From the NCBI GenBank assembly GCA_038093975.1, contig JBBPTG010000005.1:1-64000 (forward strand): a stretch of 64,000 nucleotides of DNA, read 5' to 3'. Below, piece after piece: positions 32,446 through 45,000 of this stretch; positions within the stretch are counted from its first letter, which is position 1; each line of letters starts with the position of its first letter. The DNA is from Chalciporus piperatus. Lineage: Eukaryota > Basidiomycota > Agaricomycetes > Boletales > Boletaceae. The position numbers were made by a program, and so were the translations under genes. The notes beneath the pieces are model-generated. The model was not told the DNA's origin, ran no database searches, and saw only the letters and a program-made list of their open reading frames with translations.

Positions 32446-34800
32446 ATGGGGTTGACTGGCACACTCACTCTGATTGCAACAACGATGACCGTTTGCGAAT
32501 CGTCCTCGCATGCGTTACTCGCAGATTTGCGCAAGCTCTCGGCACGTCTAGCACAGGTAAACGAGTCCATCCAGTCCTTCGACGTACCCCTTCCACGACC
32601 ACCCATCATCGACATCTCCCCATCATCATCTTCACACAACTCGAAAATACCCAATGAAGCAGACAAGGCTACCCCGAGCAACAAGGAAGGCCTACCTGGT
32701 CTTAGATTTCTCAGGGACGAAGTAAGGAGAGACTGTGATATCCTGGAGAAGGTAATGTCACTTTTATCTCAAGATCCCCGTATGTAGACCGACATACAGA
32801 TCGTCCAGTAGTTTCTCCAGGAGCATGAGAGCTCGTCAAATCTACAGCCCAATGCCGCACTCTCTACAAACGCACCATACCTCGTTGCCGTGTGGGACGA
32901 ACTTATCCACGCACGTAGACCGGTGGCGATCTACCGCACCTTCTCGCCGACACCTATTATGTCTAAGGGAAAGGACAAGGAGAAACCAGGGAAATGGGTG
33001 TCTCAGCAGGAGAAAAAGCCTTTTAAGAGCCAGATCCGAGCTGTCAAGGTGGACGTTGTAGCTGAGAATGGAGCGAGGTGGGTCAGGGTGAATACGTGAG
33101 TCCATCCTCCTCTCTCCTGCGGCGTCGCAGGCGGAAGCCACCACCACTTTACTAAACGATGCATACGGAACAATAGGATCAAAAACTCGCGTCTCATGAT
33201 GGAATTCCGCGAGATAGACTCGTATTTTACCAGCGATGAGGACGAAGAGGAGGAGGGAGGGAACGACAGGCCACGTCTCGCACAAACCGAGTTCGATAAC
33301 TCGGTGTTGAGGATGGGTAGGGAGCTTCTCGCCGCCGCAGAGGCCAACCCAATATCTGTACCTGCTTCATTTTTGGACTTGGTCTCCAGTGCAGGCTCGT
33401 CTACCGCATCTACGACAACTCCAAAAGTCACCATCCGTTTAACTCGTCTTGACCCTTCTCTCAAAGACGATGCTGGAAACAACCCAGACCCACGAATCAA
33501 ACGGACCATCGACTACCTGCATGAAATGGGAATTGATGTCCAGCTCGGAGAGCGGTTGCACCCCCGTCCTGCGCCTATTCCGAGGGAATACGCAGAAGTC
33601 AAGGAGCTGAAGCCTACGACGAACATCAACCTTGATCTATCCGCACTCATCGCGCTCATATCCGATATCACGCATTCTCCACTACCTGCCACGGAAGACG
33701 GCGCATATGCGCGGTTCTTGCCTTCGCAGAGCTATATTGAATGGAAGAAAGATAGGACAAAGTCGCTCGCGCGTCAAAACCGAGCAAACCAACCCTCTCA
33801 GACTCTGCACGACGCTGACGACGCTGACGAAGACTCTGACCCTGGAGCATGGGAAGACTCTGGACAACATTCGCGCGCGCTTTCAGCGCAAGCCATTCAA
33901 GAAATGAACAAGGGAATCCTCAAGGAGATACACGAACGCCTATCAGGAACGATCAAGGGACTCTCGATACCATTCACCGATGTAAAGTTCTGGACGACGA
34001 GCGAAGCACGTCAACGATGTATCCAAATCGTCTCCAAGATTGGAGGAGAGAGAGAGAGGCAGCGAGCGGGTGCGCTCTTGGGCTCTACAATATGCTCGCG
34101 AATATCTCCTATACCGGCACCGGCACCCAGAAACATCATAATTGGGGTCCTCAATACTCCAACGACCAGCATACATCCGCCGCAGGACGATGAGGCAGCC
34201 TGCAGTAAAGAGTCGGCGGAGGCATATTGGAAACATTCCAGATACCCTGTAGCCTTCTTACCGTTGGTTCCTGTTCACATCTTTCCCTCGACTCTACCAC
34301 CTGCGGAAGAGGACGAACGCCAGGGAGGAACAACCCCGCGAGGCTCTTCCTTCGATGCGCTTGCGCTGACGTGCACCGGAATCCTGGCGCATGAAGTCGT
34401 TCCTGTTTCTCATTCAGTGTCGACGTCTTCAGGTACTTCATCGACAACCGAGGAAATACTCGAAGAGATTCCTCCGGCCGCCCACACTTCGCTCCCGAAG
34501 CTCACCATGCATACCGTCTCTTCTATGCTGGCCGGCTCTTCTAGGGGGTATACGACCCTCACGACAAACAGGAGCAGTGTCAGGGCTGTGTTGAAGGAGA
34601 TGCGGAAAGTCTGTGGAAGAGGTGGATACGACCCCGGGATGTGGGAGGCTGAAGGAGATGCCGATGTCCCTGGGCGGGAGGAAGGTGGGGAGGAGAAAGC
34701 AGCGTTTTGGATCCTTGACCCCCGTAGTCTCGCGGAGGGCATGCGCTCTGATGACGATTTTCAGAGATTGCTTGGAGCATCAAACCTTTTGAAATATTAG
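32446..34800 (+). CDS. DUF5614/DUF1308 protein (C7orf25/UPF0415 homologue)
   Basis: Exons 32446-32751, 32812-33095 and 33177-34800 give 737 residues. The N-terminal helical domain includes LLADLRKLSARLAQVNESIQ and LEKFLQEHESSSNLQPNAAL, joined across a 60-nt GTAATG..GTAG intron. RAVKVDVVAENGARWVRVNT and IKNSRLMMEF recall the human C7orf25 protein. The C-terminal DUF1308 part has NINLDLSALIALISDITHS, two acidic inserts, VKFWTTSEARQRCIQIV and TTLTTNRSSVRAVLKEM. No catalytic residues are established for the family, although a PIN-like nuclease fold has been suggested for DUF1308. An in-frame ATG at 32485 (MTVCESSS) is an equally good start, because the residues before it are hydrophobic and unlike the family. 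The upstream gene ends only 110 bp away. Confidence 0.82.
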
Positions 34801-35092
34801 GTTGATGACACACTCATGTCGAGTTCGACATGTGTCCCAATGGACACCGATGAGTACGAAACACGGAACTCGACAACGACGGCTTGGGTAGTCGGACGGG
34901 GAAACTAGTACGCATCGAGATCATCGACATTTCGAACCGGCTACTCTGAGTTGTCGCGGACAAAGGGGTGTCCAACTTGTTGACATTATATCTGGATGCA
35001 GATGTCTATTGACATCGACGCTTAGTGCCTACTGCAACTAGTCTACAAAGGATATAACCCATGGTCCTAGATCGCAGCCCAGAGAAACGACT
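34801..35092. other. convergent intergenic region
   Basis: Just under 300 bp separate convergent stop codons. No gene is seen. Confidence 0.4.
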
Positions 35093-36971
35093 TCATAGAC
35101 GCGGTTTAGCAGACCCGTAGTTGCGTACCAAGAAGTCCGATACTTCTTGTGCTACAATGTCATCGGCGTTAGCACGGAATGGAGTAAGCCAAGGTCGTAA
35201 GGTCACAAAACCCACCAAGTTCCCGAGGTGCCTCTTGTGCGATCTGGTACGAATCGAAAGTTATAATAAATCTTCTGGGGATAAAAGTAAAAGCTTACCA
35301 GATGTCCAGAAAAATTGAAGACGATGTTGGACGAGTTGGCAGGCCTACGCCACACCCTCCGCATCGTATCCTCTTTCGTTGTGAGGCTGTATGGATATCA
35401 ACGTCGGTCAACAATATCCACTCCCATCACCGACTCACGGTTTGTGTGGGACAACCCATCTAAGTGGAATTGCTTCGTCCACCTTTTCCAATAGCTCCCA
35501 CATTTCCCAAGCCGGGATATGGTTGGCGAAGCTCAAGCCCTCGTGTAAACCAGACATCTTGAGTTTGACGCCGCCATTGGGATCATCCGCAATGCCGTAG
35601 TCAACATATAGCTTGAGAACTTCTGGATCCCAAGCGGAGAAGAAGACTGATTTCTTCAACAGCTGTAGAGCCTCCTCGCTAACCTAGGGTTAGATCGATA
35701 TAGTCGAACGATCAATTCACCCACCGAGAGGCCCATTGATCCCGTCTTGTGAACGCACCGAGTGTCATTTTGGGTATATACTCGGGTCGATAAGAATAAG
35801 GTTGGACAACCACTGGGTCTACCAGTATCATCGACGAAAACAGTTTTGGGAAGTCGAGAGCGGCCCTCAGCCTATACTGGTGAGAAGTTCCCTTGGTGAA
35901 ACCAGTTCAAACCACTTACGACGTGCACCCTCCAAATGAATGGCCAACCACCACGAGCTTCCTGGTGTGGTATCCATGTTCCTTCCTGGCTTTACCGATA
36001 GACTCTGTCAAACGCTCTAGTCGCGTTGGTAACGTCCGTGACTCTACATTCTCCGGTAGATAATTCATCAAAAAGTTAGCGATGTCTCGTGAATTGTCTA
36101 ACCACTCAACTACAGGAAGAATAGGTCTCAGATGGACACGAACTCAAACTTGAGAGTATGGGAGCAAGGACGTACATATTCCGCTGAGATTCTCTGCATT
36201 GACAAGTGCTGCGTCGCCATGCTGGACTGCATCCCAAGACCAGACTTCATCGACTATAGACCCAGCAGGGGAATCAAGAAGGGAATGGAGCATTGTCTCC
36301 CAGATCTACCCACGCTCATCGGACAATCACTACGGCGCGCGAACAGCGGCCGGGGAACCACTCACCTCTTTGTGGAATCCGTTCGCATGAGCTAGAAACA
36401 GCGTCACACCAGAACCGGCCCGCCTCGATTCGCGGGGTTCCCTCACGTATCGGTTTATGCAGTTCCAAAGCACCTTCTCGCTGTGGCCACCCCCAAGCTT
36501 TCCCCCGACGAGCTTTGCTTGTCTCTCCGCGGCTTCTTTCACGAGGACACTCATCTTTTCGAGCCTTGCAGCTGATGATACATCGGGTGAGTGAGCAGGC
36601 AATTGTGGAAGCGGTATGTCGGGAACCATCCGCGGGAACGCAGCTGGAACGAGATGTGTGCTGAGCAGGTAGGTGCCATAAGGATTGGTATGAAAGGCGG
36701 GTGGTCTAAGAGGACAAGGCAACGCAGGCGTCTTTATGTTGTCGAGGTCTGGATGAGGATAAATAGGAAGCAGCGGTCGTGGATTGACGGATTTCCATTC
36801 GGGTGAGGGAGTGTAGGGTATGGTCGATGTCCGCTGGGACACCTCGTCGCTGCTCGCCATGTCGTTTGCTACCAGACGAGTAGTTGTGACATTAAAGGTA
36901 CGGCGGTCGCGTCTGATCGGTTTAGGCTGCAAACATCGTGAGCCCCGGAAACATGAATGGCCGTAGTCCAT
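35093..36971 (-). CDS. alpha/beta hydrolase, probable peroxisomal lipase/esterase (Lpx1-like)
   Basis: This is a multi-exon alpha/beta-hydrolase. The oxyanion-side segment GVTLFLAHANGFHKEIWETM leads to VWSWDAVQHGDAALVN. The nucleophile elbow is KLVVVGHSFGGC, followed by FSSMILVDPVV. A late core strand NSSNIVFNFSGHLIAQEAPR carries the expected catalytic histidine (GHL). At least six introns are needed, including a GTGAGT after AHANGFHKE. The last residues are SAKPRL; P-R-L fits the PTS1 consensus for peroxisomal import, which agrees with yeast Lpx1 and related fungal enzymes. The start at 36971 includes RRTFNVTTTRLVANDMASSD; an internal ATG in this stretch could be used instead. Substrate unknown. 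Confidence 0.82.
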
Positions 36972-37146
36972 CTTTCACGAGCTCCATCATGATCCTCGTG
37001 GGAATGCACCGACAGCACCAATGTCAGTGTGAGCAAGAAGTGCCTAGTACTTGTGTTCTGAGATGTGCGCCTCGCGGGCGACTACAAACTCGATCTGGGG
37101 GGAAATGATGAATCCGTAGTCACTTTGAAGCGCTACTGTCAGGTTA

Positions 37147-37925
37147 GTGCATCCATCGCTTCTCTTGGCCGCGCATGCGCCAACCTACGTGGCCACGGAG
37201 GGCCTTTCTAGCTTGCTTTTCGCCCAGAAGGTCGGAAAAGAACTAGCAGATGTGTCCTCTCAACATACCCCCCGAGCCCGCGACTTGAACACCAACGGCA
37301 TTCTCTCTCATCTCATGAACGACGACGTCACCCAACCCCTTACTTGGGAGTTGAAAGCGGTGGGGCGGGGATCAAACATTTGGTATCGTTGGTGTTCCCA
37401 TCCTATCGCGTCCAAAGTTGTTCGCGATCAAGGCAACTCCCATGAGCTCTTTGCTGAATTTAATGCATTACAGAAGATCTATTTTTCCTGCATTGGAGCC
37501 ACATGCTTCGATTTGCCTCGTCCCTATGCATTCTACAATCACAGATCGCGCCATCAGTGAGTCTTTGTAACTGTTGCTTCAACCCCTCAAGCGTCCTGGA
37601 CCTGTCGTCGCGTTGCAAGACATTCAACTGCTGGATCCACACATCAGCGACCTATGCAATGAATTATGTTCAACCTTCTCTCCCTCTCAGTGGCGCACAA
37701 TATACGTCAATTCTACCAGCCCTCCCCACCTCCCCCAACTTGAAATTCCGCTGCTGCTCCTGACCACTTCCTGATCCCACTCTGCGGACTCTATTTTTGG
37801 CAAGCAAATCGTCAAAAGCGGACGCATGACGTTCTTCAATTCGTCCAACTTTCCCCTTGACGCGGATAGATATCAAACAGTTGCGACGACCTATCTGGAG
37901 GCCTGTGGAAACAACGTGACGTTCC
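37147..37925 (+). pseudogene. decayed DUF3669-type gene
   Basis: The first segment (37147-37560) reads LKAVGRGSNIWYRWCSHP, IASKVVRDQGNSHELFAEFN and CFDLPRPYAFYNHRS. This resembles the start of fungal DUF3669 proteins, with a kinase-like glycine loop and lysine strand. A second segment in another frame contains SATYAMNYVQPS and stops at 37761. A third begins LCGLYF near 37780; after one surplus T in the run at 37794-37798 it continues GKQIVKSGRMTFFNSSNF and DADRYQTVATTYLEA, again family-like. One frame change could be an intron (GTGAGT at 37558), but the later shift and stop cannot be spliced away. The function of DUF3669 is unknown. The family call is from pattern memory and is moderate. Confidence 0.6.
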
Positions 37926-38898
37926 GAACGCTGCGAAGTTTTCTTGGCAACAATCGAACAGGGACAGGCTAACAGACGCAGCTTACTTAGTCGGCGAGCG
38001 AGCGCAAGCATTGAATCTGGAGCGTTCCATGCCAGTTTCGCGACGGCGGGATCGAATGATAACGTTGTCGGTGATATCGTACTCTACGCTGTGCTCGCCG
38101 ATTCGAAGCTGAACATGTGTGTCGGAAGTTGACACGAATGGCTCTCGGACCTCGATTGTACAGTTTGTGCATAGGTTCGGGTACGCACTGTATCTTCTGT
38201 GGCAGCTCCGTGCTAATCTCTCTCTCCCCCCCCCCCCCCCCAGTAGACACTGGGTCACTGGCTGTCACTGGGCGGTGTGTTTCATGTCCCACTTTAAATG
38301 TCATCTGTCCACTGGCATGTCATCTATTTCGGATTGATTTCGGAGGCTAAGTACATGTGGATGACGTCCAGGGCTTGACATATCTATTATCGGATCTGTT
38401 GCCCCGCATAACCGCAGATGGCACTGGGCAGCTCTAGCTCTAGCTTGGCTCCAGGTCTTCAAGTACGCAGACTCCAGTATACGACAACGCGAGTCGGTAT
38501 ACTAGTGAAGGGTTTTATGTAAAGAAAAACGACAAGGAAGAAATATGTAACTTGGCCTCTATACATGGGTTGATCAAGCTGCCGCAGCAGCTGTTGCGGC
38601 CTAAGTTAGACTGTTGCCATTGTCAATTGTATTCTCAGCTGAGGGCGGTCCTGGTACAGCCTCTGAAATACACTGGTTGCGCTTAGCCCAAGCTTAGCCC
38701 TGGAATCTTTCATAATCTGCTCCATTGTTACGCTATTGCTTTTTCCCTTGACTGTGTTGACCCTTCCACACTGCGGTCAGGTGGACAGCCCAGCCGGCAC
38801 TCAACCTTTCCTCTGCCACTCTGCAAGGACCATATGCCCTTGAGTACCTAGCGCTAGTAGGACTCACTTCAAGAACGACCGCTGCAAACGACCCCGAC
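37926..38898. other. intergenic, about 1 kb, with a homopolymer run
   Basis: No gene is supported. The region contains the C16 run listed separately. Its right end should hold the promoter of the gene at 38899. Confidence 0.4.
38226..38241. repeat. homopolymer run of 16 C
   Basis: An uninterrupted run of 16 cytosines follows a CT-rich leader. Runs like this are prone to slippage and sequencing error, so length and neighbouring frames are uncertain. It falls outside any supported gene. Confidence 0.95.
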
Positions 38899-41055
38899 AT
38901 GAACCCACTCGGATTCGAGGACTCGGTGCTGGCATCTTCTCCCGTTTCCGCAGATCTCGTAACAACTCCACGCTCTTGCAGTAACAAGTCCAGCGTTGGC
39001 ACCTCGTGGCGGCATACCCCCAGGCGGGCACTCTTCCTCGTCGCACTCATCGCTCCTTGGACGACATCTGCGGCGCCTCTAAAAGCAGCCTTTGACTACA
39101 AGTATGTCCTGGACAGCGTTCATGTTTACGGTTTGAGTAGGCGAGCGAACAATAATGACAATAGTGGTGGGATACCGTTCACTACATGGGTGAGTATGCC
39201 TCTTGCTTCTCTCCGTTGCAAACCACAGAGTGTACTCATTTTTATGTGGGGTTGTCACCATATCTGTGTTTGCCACTGACTTACTCTCATCCTCGTCACT
39301 CTCCGACCATCCGCCTATATATCACACCTGCACGTCATGGGTCATAGCTTCCAATCCTTGTCGTCGCCATCGTCTTTATAATTTTATCCTTCATTGTTTG
39401 CATCCGTCGGTTTGCGGTTCCTGGATCCACCCCATCTACATCCACACCCTCGAACGGCGCTTCTGGCACTCGTGCCGGTAATAATGCAACCACACCCAGA
39501 ACGAGGCGTAGACCACGCAGGACTCCAAGTCAGATATCCACCAAGTCGTTGCCACCGTATATGAAGGAACCGGGAGAAGAGGAGTTGGTGCTTTATAGGT
39601 GCGGGTGGACAGTTCTTCTGTTGGATTGTTGTCTGATAAGATGCTTCATCGTCCCCTTTGTATTCATTTCGAATAACCAGAGGCCCTTTGGATACGGAGG
39701 ACGACCATCCGCCCCCTGGTGCGATGCCCACGCTTGCAGAGGCCGATGAGCATCCAGATTTTCACAATGCGACTTTCAATATTTCGCTCGAGCGTGTCGA
39801 GTCGCATGACACGATGGCAGATGCGTCGACTACGAATCTCATACGCAGACCTCCTGCATTGCATCATGCCGATGGAGACGTGGCTCCTCGTCGCAGTGAA
39901 GATGTACACAGTCTGGGCTCGTCTACACACTCGCACGGGAGCAGCGCTGAGCTCATGGTTTCACATCAACGAACAATATCTGTGGATGTTCCTGATCCAA
40001 GGGGAGAGGCACCATCGTATACTGAGGCTGTCTCCGTAGAGGCTAACATGCATACCATTTCCCTGAATGATCCCGAACCAAACAATGCCGCCTCTGTTGC
40101 ACGTGGCATTTCCCCAGCTAGCGCCGACTCGGCAACTGGTAATCATGCCAGCAGCGGTTCTCGCTCGCGATTCAGCTTCCTTCTCAACCCATTCAATTCG
40201 AACAACGCTGGCAGTAGCTCCTCCCATGCTCAACCACCACCACCCGAACGCGCTCCTTCCCCTGCCGTCCAACCAAGAAGTGATCCTGCGCTCTCTCGAG
40301 TATCATCCAATGACTCTCACGTCAGTAATCAGTCGCGTACGCGTCCAGGCAATCACTCCCGAAGCCAGTCTGGTATCCTCCGTGCTTTCCGTTCACATTC
40401 CAAACTTCCTGTGTCAACCTCTGCGATCTCGCTAGACAGCATCTCTGCACCGCTAACCCACACTGCCACCCGCGCCGAGTTTTATGCTCCAAAGAAGGGT
40501 GGACTACTGACTCCCGAACAAATAAAACTCATCACGAGTAGGGAAGCATTGGAGAAGTTTGGTGTGCCGTATGGTCCAGATGCTGTCGCAGCGTTTTCGC
40601 TATCGAGGGACCAGTTAGTCCCACCGCCAGACTTTGATAGCGTGGCAGGCGAACATGGGCAACCGAGCGCGTTTGGCAGTGGGGGTACAGGTACCGCCTC
40701 CTCATCTGGGGAGAGTGCGCAATCATCAGACGTCCCGACTCCTTCCGGCCGCACCCCCAGCATTTCTGCTTCATCACGTTCGCCATCTCCAGGTTCATCC
40801 TCCCACCTATCCCCATCTCCCCGCCCAGACATGCGCGCCGGATCGCGCGCAAGCACTGTCGTGACCTATGCCACTGCCCGCGAGTCTGTTGAACGTCTCG
40901 ATGACGACCAGTCTCTTTACCTGCAAGCAGTCCAAGTGTACGCCTCCGATAGCGAGACCGATGATGATGATGATGCACCGCTCACGGCGCGACCAGTGAC
41001 TCCTACCACTGCCAGATCATTTAGTCTGGCTCGGGGTCGAGGGTCAGTTGCCTAG
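38899..41055 (+). CDS. single-pass membrane protein with long disordered cytoplasmic tail
   Basis: Exons 38899-39189, 39348-39598 and 39681-41055 give 638 residues. The first hydrophobic stretch (ALFLVALIAPWTTSAAP) looks like an internal signal or anchor. After a short polar loop (YGLSRRANNNDNSGGIPFTT) comes a clear transmembrane helix, LPILVVAIVFIILSFIVCI, then Arg-rich RTRRRPRRTPS and LPPYMKEPGEEELVLYR. The remaining 450 residues are Ser-rich and disordered. They contain one compact island, LLTPEQIKLITSREALEKFG followed by VPYGPDAVAAFSLSRD. This matches the shape of uncharacterised basidiomycete membrane proteins, but I know no function. The first intron is long for this genome (158 nt) and its donor and acceptor keep phase 0. 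Confidence 0.75.
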
Positions 41056-42009
41056 AGCCCTTGATGGTCGTTTGTGTGGGGATCTGTTTGCATAGAGATC
41101 TGTTGCATATTTGATAAATGGGACGATAACTATACTTTCGCATTGCTCATCTGATTCTGCTTCACTTCCATATTGGTGTTATTTATGGGTTTATACAGTC
41201 TCTTGCTTCAGACTGTGTTGTCATCTTCTGGTGCACATCTCAAGATGTATCCCATGGTTGGGACCTTTTTGCTTTTCCACATTTGTATTTTGCTCAAAAG
41301 GACTGTGCGCATTGGTTAAGCAAGCTACAGTACTAGTGCTATATTTTGTAGAACATACAACTCACAACGTACCAGCAGCATATCCTGGCGGCTCCACTGA
41401 TTTGAATGAGTAGCGACCAACTTGCAAATTGCGGGCAAGAGCCTGGATACAGCACTTCGTTCCTTCTGTCAAAGGCGATGAGAGAGGGCACAGCTCAGGC
41501 GCTATAGCCCCCATGTGTACGAGTTTTCCACGGACATCATGGAGGAGAACAAAGAGAGGATGAGTGGGTCAGGCTGGAGGTGGCTATGACTACAAGTCGC
41601 GGATCCATACGCCACAACCAATTTTTTCGTTCTTGGACGACCTGCTCACCGTCAAGCAAAGAGTCAAATGATTGTCAATGACTGTTTCGACAAAATTTCT
41701 CGTTGGATCGGTCTGAGATCGGGTCGGAGGATGGTAGCGGTGTCGGTAATAAACTTTGGGGTGCACATGGGCTACGCTGTGAGACTCGTGAGTTTTCTGT
41801 GTTGAATTTTATGGGTAGGAGGGAGATGTTGGTCAAAGATGGAAGCGAGCAGAGAGGACGAGCGTGGACGTGTCCGTTGTTTGTCGTGTTTGTCTCTGCA
41901 CTCCTCCACGCTACTCTAGCCCGCTACTCGTCTTCACACACTGCTCCTCGTCGTCGTCCACAGCGACGACGACATCGTTTACCACAATACTCCGTATCTA
42001 TCTCCTGAG
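41056..42009. other. intergenic, upstream of SET1
   Basis: This 950-bp stretch contains the 3' end of the membrane-protein gene and the presumed SET1 promoter. The 60 bp before the SET1 start are rich in TC and CGTCGT runs, a common fungal 5' leader composition. A plus-strand frame at 41703-42008 is probably leader sequence. Confidence 0.4.
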
Positions 42010-45000
42010 ATGTCTGGAAAAGCGCCCCCGCGCGGCCCAAGGGCGCTTCTAAGCTCACTACCAACACCCTCCTCAGCATCACAGGCCTCAACGTCCGCTC
42101 CTTCCGTATCCACATCACCAGGCGGGCCGTCCGGCAAAATTGGTGCTCCTCCTCCAACTGGTCCACGAAGTCTTGTCAATGGAACTCCAACTCAACCCCG
42201 ACCTAAACCTCTCGTGAACGGTTATCCTCCTACCGCGCCCAGCATCCTTGCACCAACGGGCCCAAGATCATCACAAAAGGGCAAAGCAGTCGACCCGGGA
42301 TGGTCAACCTCAGATGTAAATCGAGTTCTAACCCACTGGTCCGAATCGAATGCTCACTTTTTCGTTTCAAGCCTCATCTGTCCTCGGGTAGCGCTCATGA
42401 GCCATTATCACCATCGACTGCCATAAAACCACCACCAGCGACTGTGGAGGACGGGATGCGCCCCCATGAGCCTGTGAAGATCTCGTTCTCGTTAAAACGT
42501 ACTTCGGAACGACCACTACCACCCCAGCCGACTTCGGAGCCCCCACCTCCCCCACCACCTCCGGGACCACCTCCATCCGACGAGCCTCCACCTCCCCCAC
42601 CACCACAGTCGCCACCACCACAGTCGCCACCACCACCACCTCAATCGTCACCGCCTCCGCCGCCTCCCTCTCTTCCACCACCACCACCGCCATCCTCGCG
42701 ACCCCCTTCGCCTCCACCGCCTCCACCACCACCACTGTCTAGTCATGATTCTGCACCACCACCATCACTACCGCCTCCGCCATCTCCACCACCACCACCA
42801 CCGTCTCCCCCTAACCATGACCGCGCGCGATCGCCGTCACCGCCACCTCCACCAACGTCACCACCGCGTGTCGAATTGCCTCCCCGACCTCCCTCTCCAC
42901 CACCAGCACCACCACCCTCGGAACCATCTTCAATACCATCTATTCCACCACGCTCACCCAGTCCCCAACCAATAGCTTCGAGTTCAAAACCTCCTTCCCC
43001 GAAAACATATTCCCTACCGCCGCTCCCACCGTGGCCTCCGTCTCCCTCTGAATACCCCCCGGGACGCAATTTCAAGATCATATATGACCCTATCACAGAC
43101 AAGGATCGGGATGGCCGTATGCGTGCGCTTCTTGAGAAAATTCGTTTGGCTGAGAAGGACGAATCCGCGTCGTCGGAACCTCGGATCAATGGCAAGGGCA
43201 AGGGCAAGGAGACGATCACACGGTATGATGGTGAGGTGATCGAAGGGGAGGGAGATCCGGTGCCCAAGGATCCTCGGAAAGCACCTGGCTTTAAGAGGCG
43301 TTCTGGACGGGATGCATTTCATGAGGCCAAATATGAGGTGCGTATAATACGGTTCAGCAGACTTGCTTGCTTATCTGACACTGGGCAATTCTCGAAAGCA
43401 TGATCAAAACTCGACGGGTCCACCACCTCCTATAGCCGTTCTTGTCACAAACATCATGCCTTTGACACCGACGCAACATATACGGCGCGCTTTTTCGGTG
43501 CATGGCAAGATGTCGTCTTTCGAGCCTCAAATTGATATGGCGACTGGAATGGCACTTGGGGTCGTTTTTATCCGATACCAAACTCACGAGGAGGCTAAAA
43601 TATGCGTTGAACGAGCTCATGGGAAGAAACTTGGTGTTGTGGCAGGGATGTCAGAGGGCGAGGAGTTGAAAGTGGTTTTCGATGGCGAGGGGTTGATGTT
43701 GAAAGCTGTTCTCAAGGAACTGGATGATCGGAAGAAACGAGATCGGGACGAAAAGCGGAGGAAAGAACGCGAAGCCAAGGCACCTCAACTCCCCGTACCT
43801 CCCATTCCGCCGCCCACCACATCAACGCCGAACTCGACAAGTACCCCAAATCCTTCGAATCCTACTTGGCGAACGAACCACCAACTTCCGCCACGTCCTG
43901 CGAATGTTCAGAGCGGTCGAGCGTCGCCCACCGCTCAGGCGCGTCCTATGGCCAAGAAACCACCACCTCCGCTCGTCATGACCAAAGCACGTATGAACAA
44001 CTCCATGAGCCACCGATTCTCGACTGTCCATGATCTCGCAGCGTCTTCTGTTCACTCCTCATCCTCGACGCCAGTACACACCCGTGGACGTTCATCGTAT
44101 TATTCTGCTGCTTATGGCGACCGCACACCTCCCCGTTCTCGTTCACCCTCTCCCATAGCACGAAAACCTGGACACCCCAGCGCACGGCACGCGCTGTCCC
44201 GTTCCTCAGCATCATCCTCCACCCTCTCTGCTCTCTCCAAGAACGGCTTTGAACATGTCCGTCTCGAGCTCAGCGGCGGTGCCATGCATTCCGTCCTCGA
44301 ATCAGACGTCCATGCGTTCTTCCAAGATTTCAAGGTCGACAGCGTCTTGCGCGATCACGGCGCATGGTACGTCACTTTTCAAACCCCAGATTCCGCACGG
44401 CGAGCCGCGATGGTGCTCAACACTGGTGGACGAACGATTGCGCATCATTCGGTGACGGTGACGACGTGTCAGCCGCCCTCCAAGGATGCTGTGGCGACAG
44501 CAATGGCTATGGCGGAGGCGCAGGGTGACTTGGGGACGACGGGCGCGAAGAAGACGTGGACGGACGAGGAGATGGCGCAGGGTGCTCAGCAGGCGATCTT
44601 GAGAGAGTTGAAGGGGTTGTTGGAGAAGGATATTACGGAACGGGTGATTGCGACTGGGTTGAGGAAGTTGGTGACTGAGGAAAAGGAGAAGGCGAAGGCG
44701 GTTGTGGAGACGAAAGTAAAGGAGGGCGGAGTGGTTGAGGGCGAGGGTGAGGGTGAGGTGAAGCCGGCGGAAAAGAAGGGGTGGAAGGGGTTGTCGTTCC
44801 GGAAACCGGGGAAGAGGGTGAGGGAGGAAGAGGTGCAGAGTGTGGTGGTGCCTGTTGTGGAGGAAGAGGCACATGTGGAGGAGCCGGAGCCGGAGCCTGA
44901 ACCCGAACCTGAACCCGAGCCAGAACCAGAACCACTTGTTTTGCCACCGAAGAAGAAACGGAAGAAGGACGATGTGCAGAGAGAGCAGAGCGTTGAGGCT

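Noticed and set aside
42743..43267. Gly-rich 174-codon minus-strand frame
   Set aside because: Antisense of the SET1 polyproline tract; polyglycine here is a composition artefact.
44880..44935. Short tandem repeat (GAGCC/GAACC units), considered as a microsatellite or CRISPR-like array
   Set aside because: It encodes a Pro-Glu run in SET1; there are no spacers and the host is a eukaryote.
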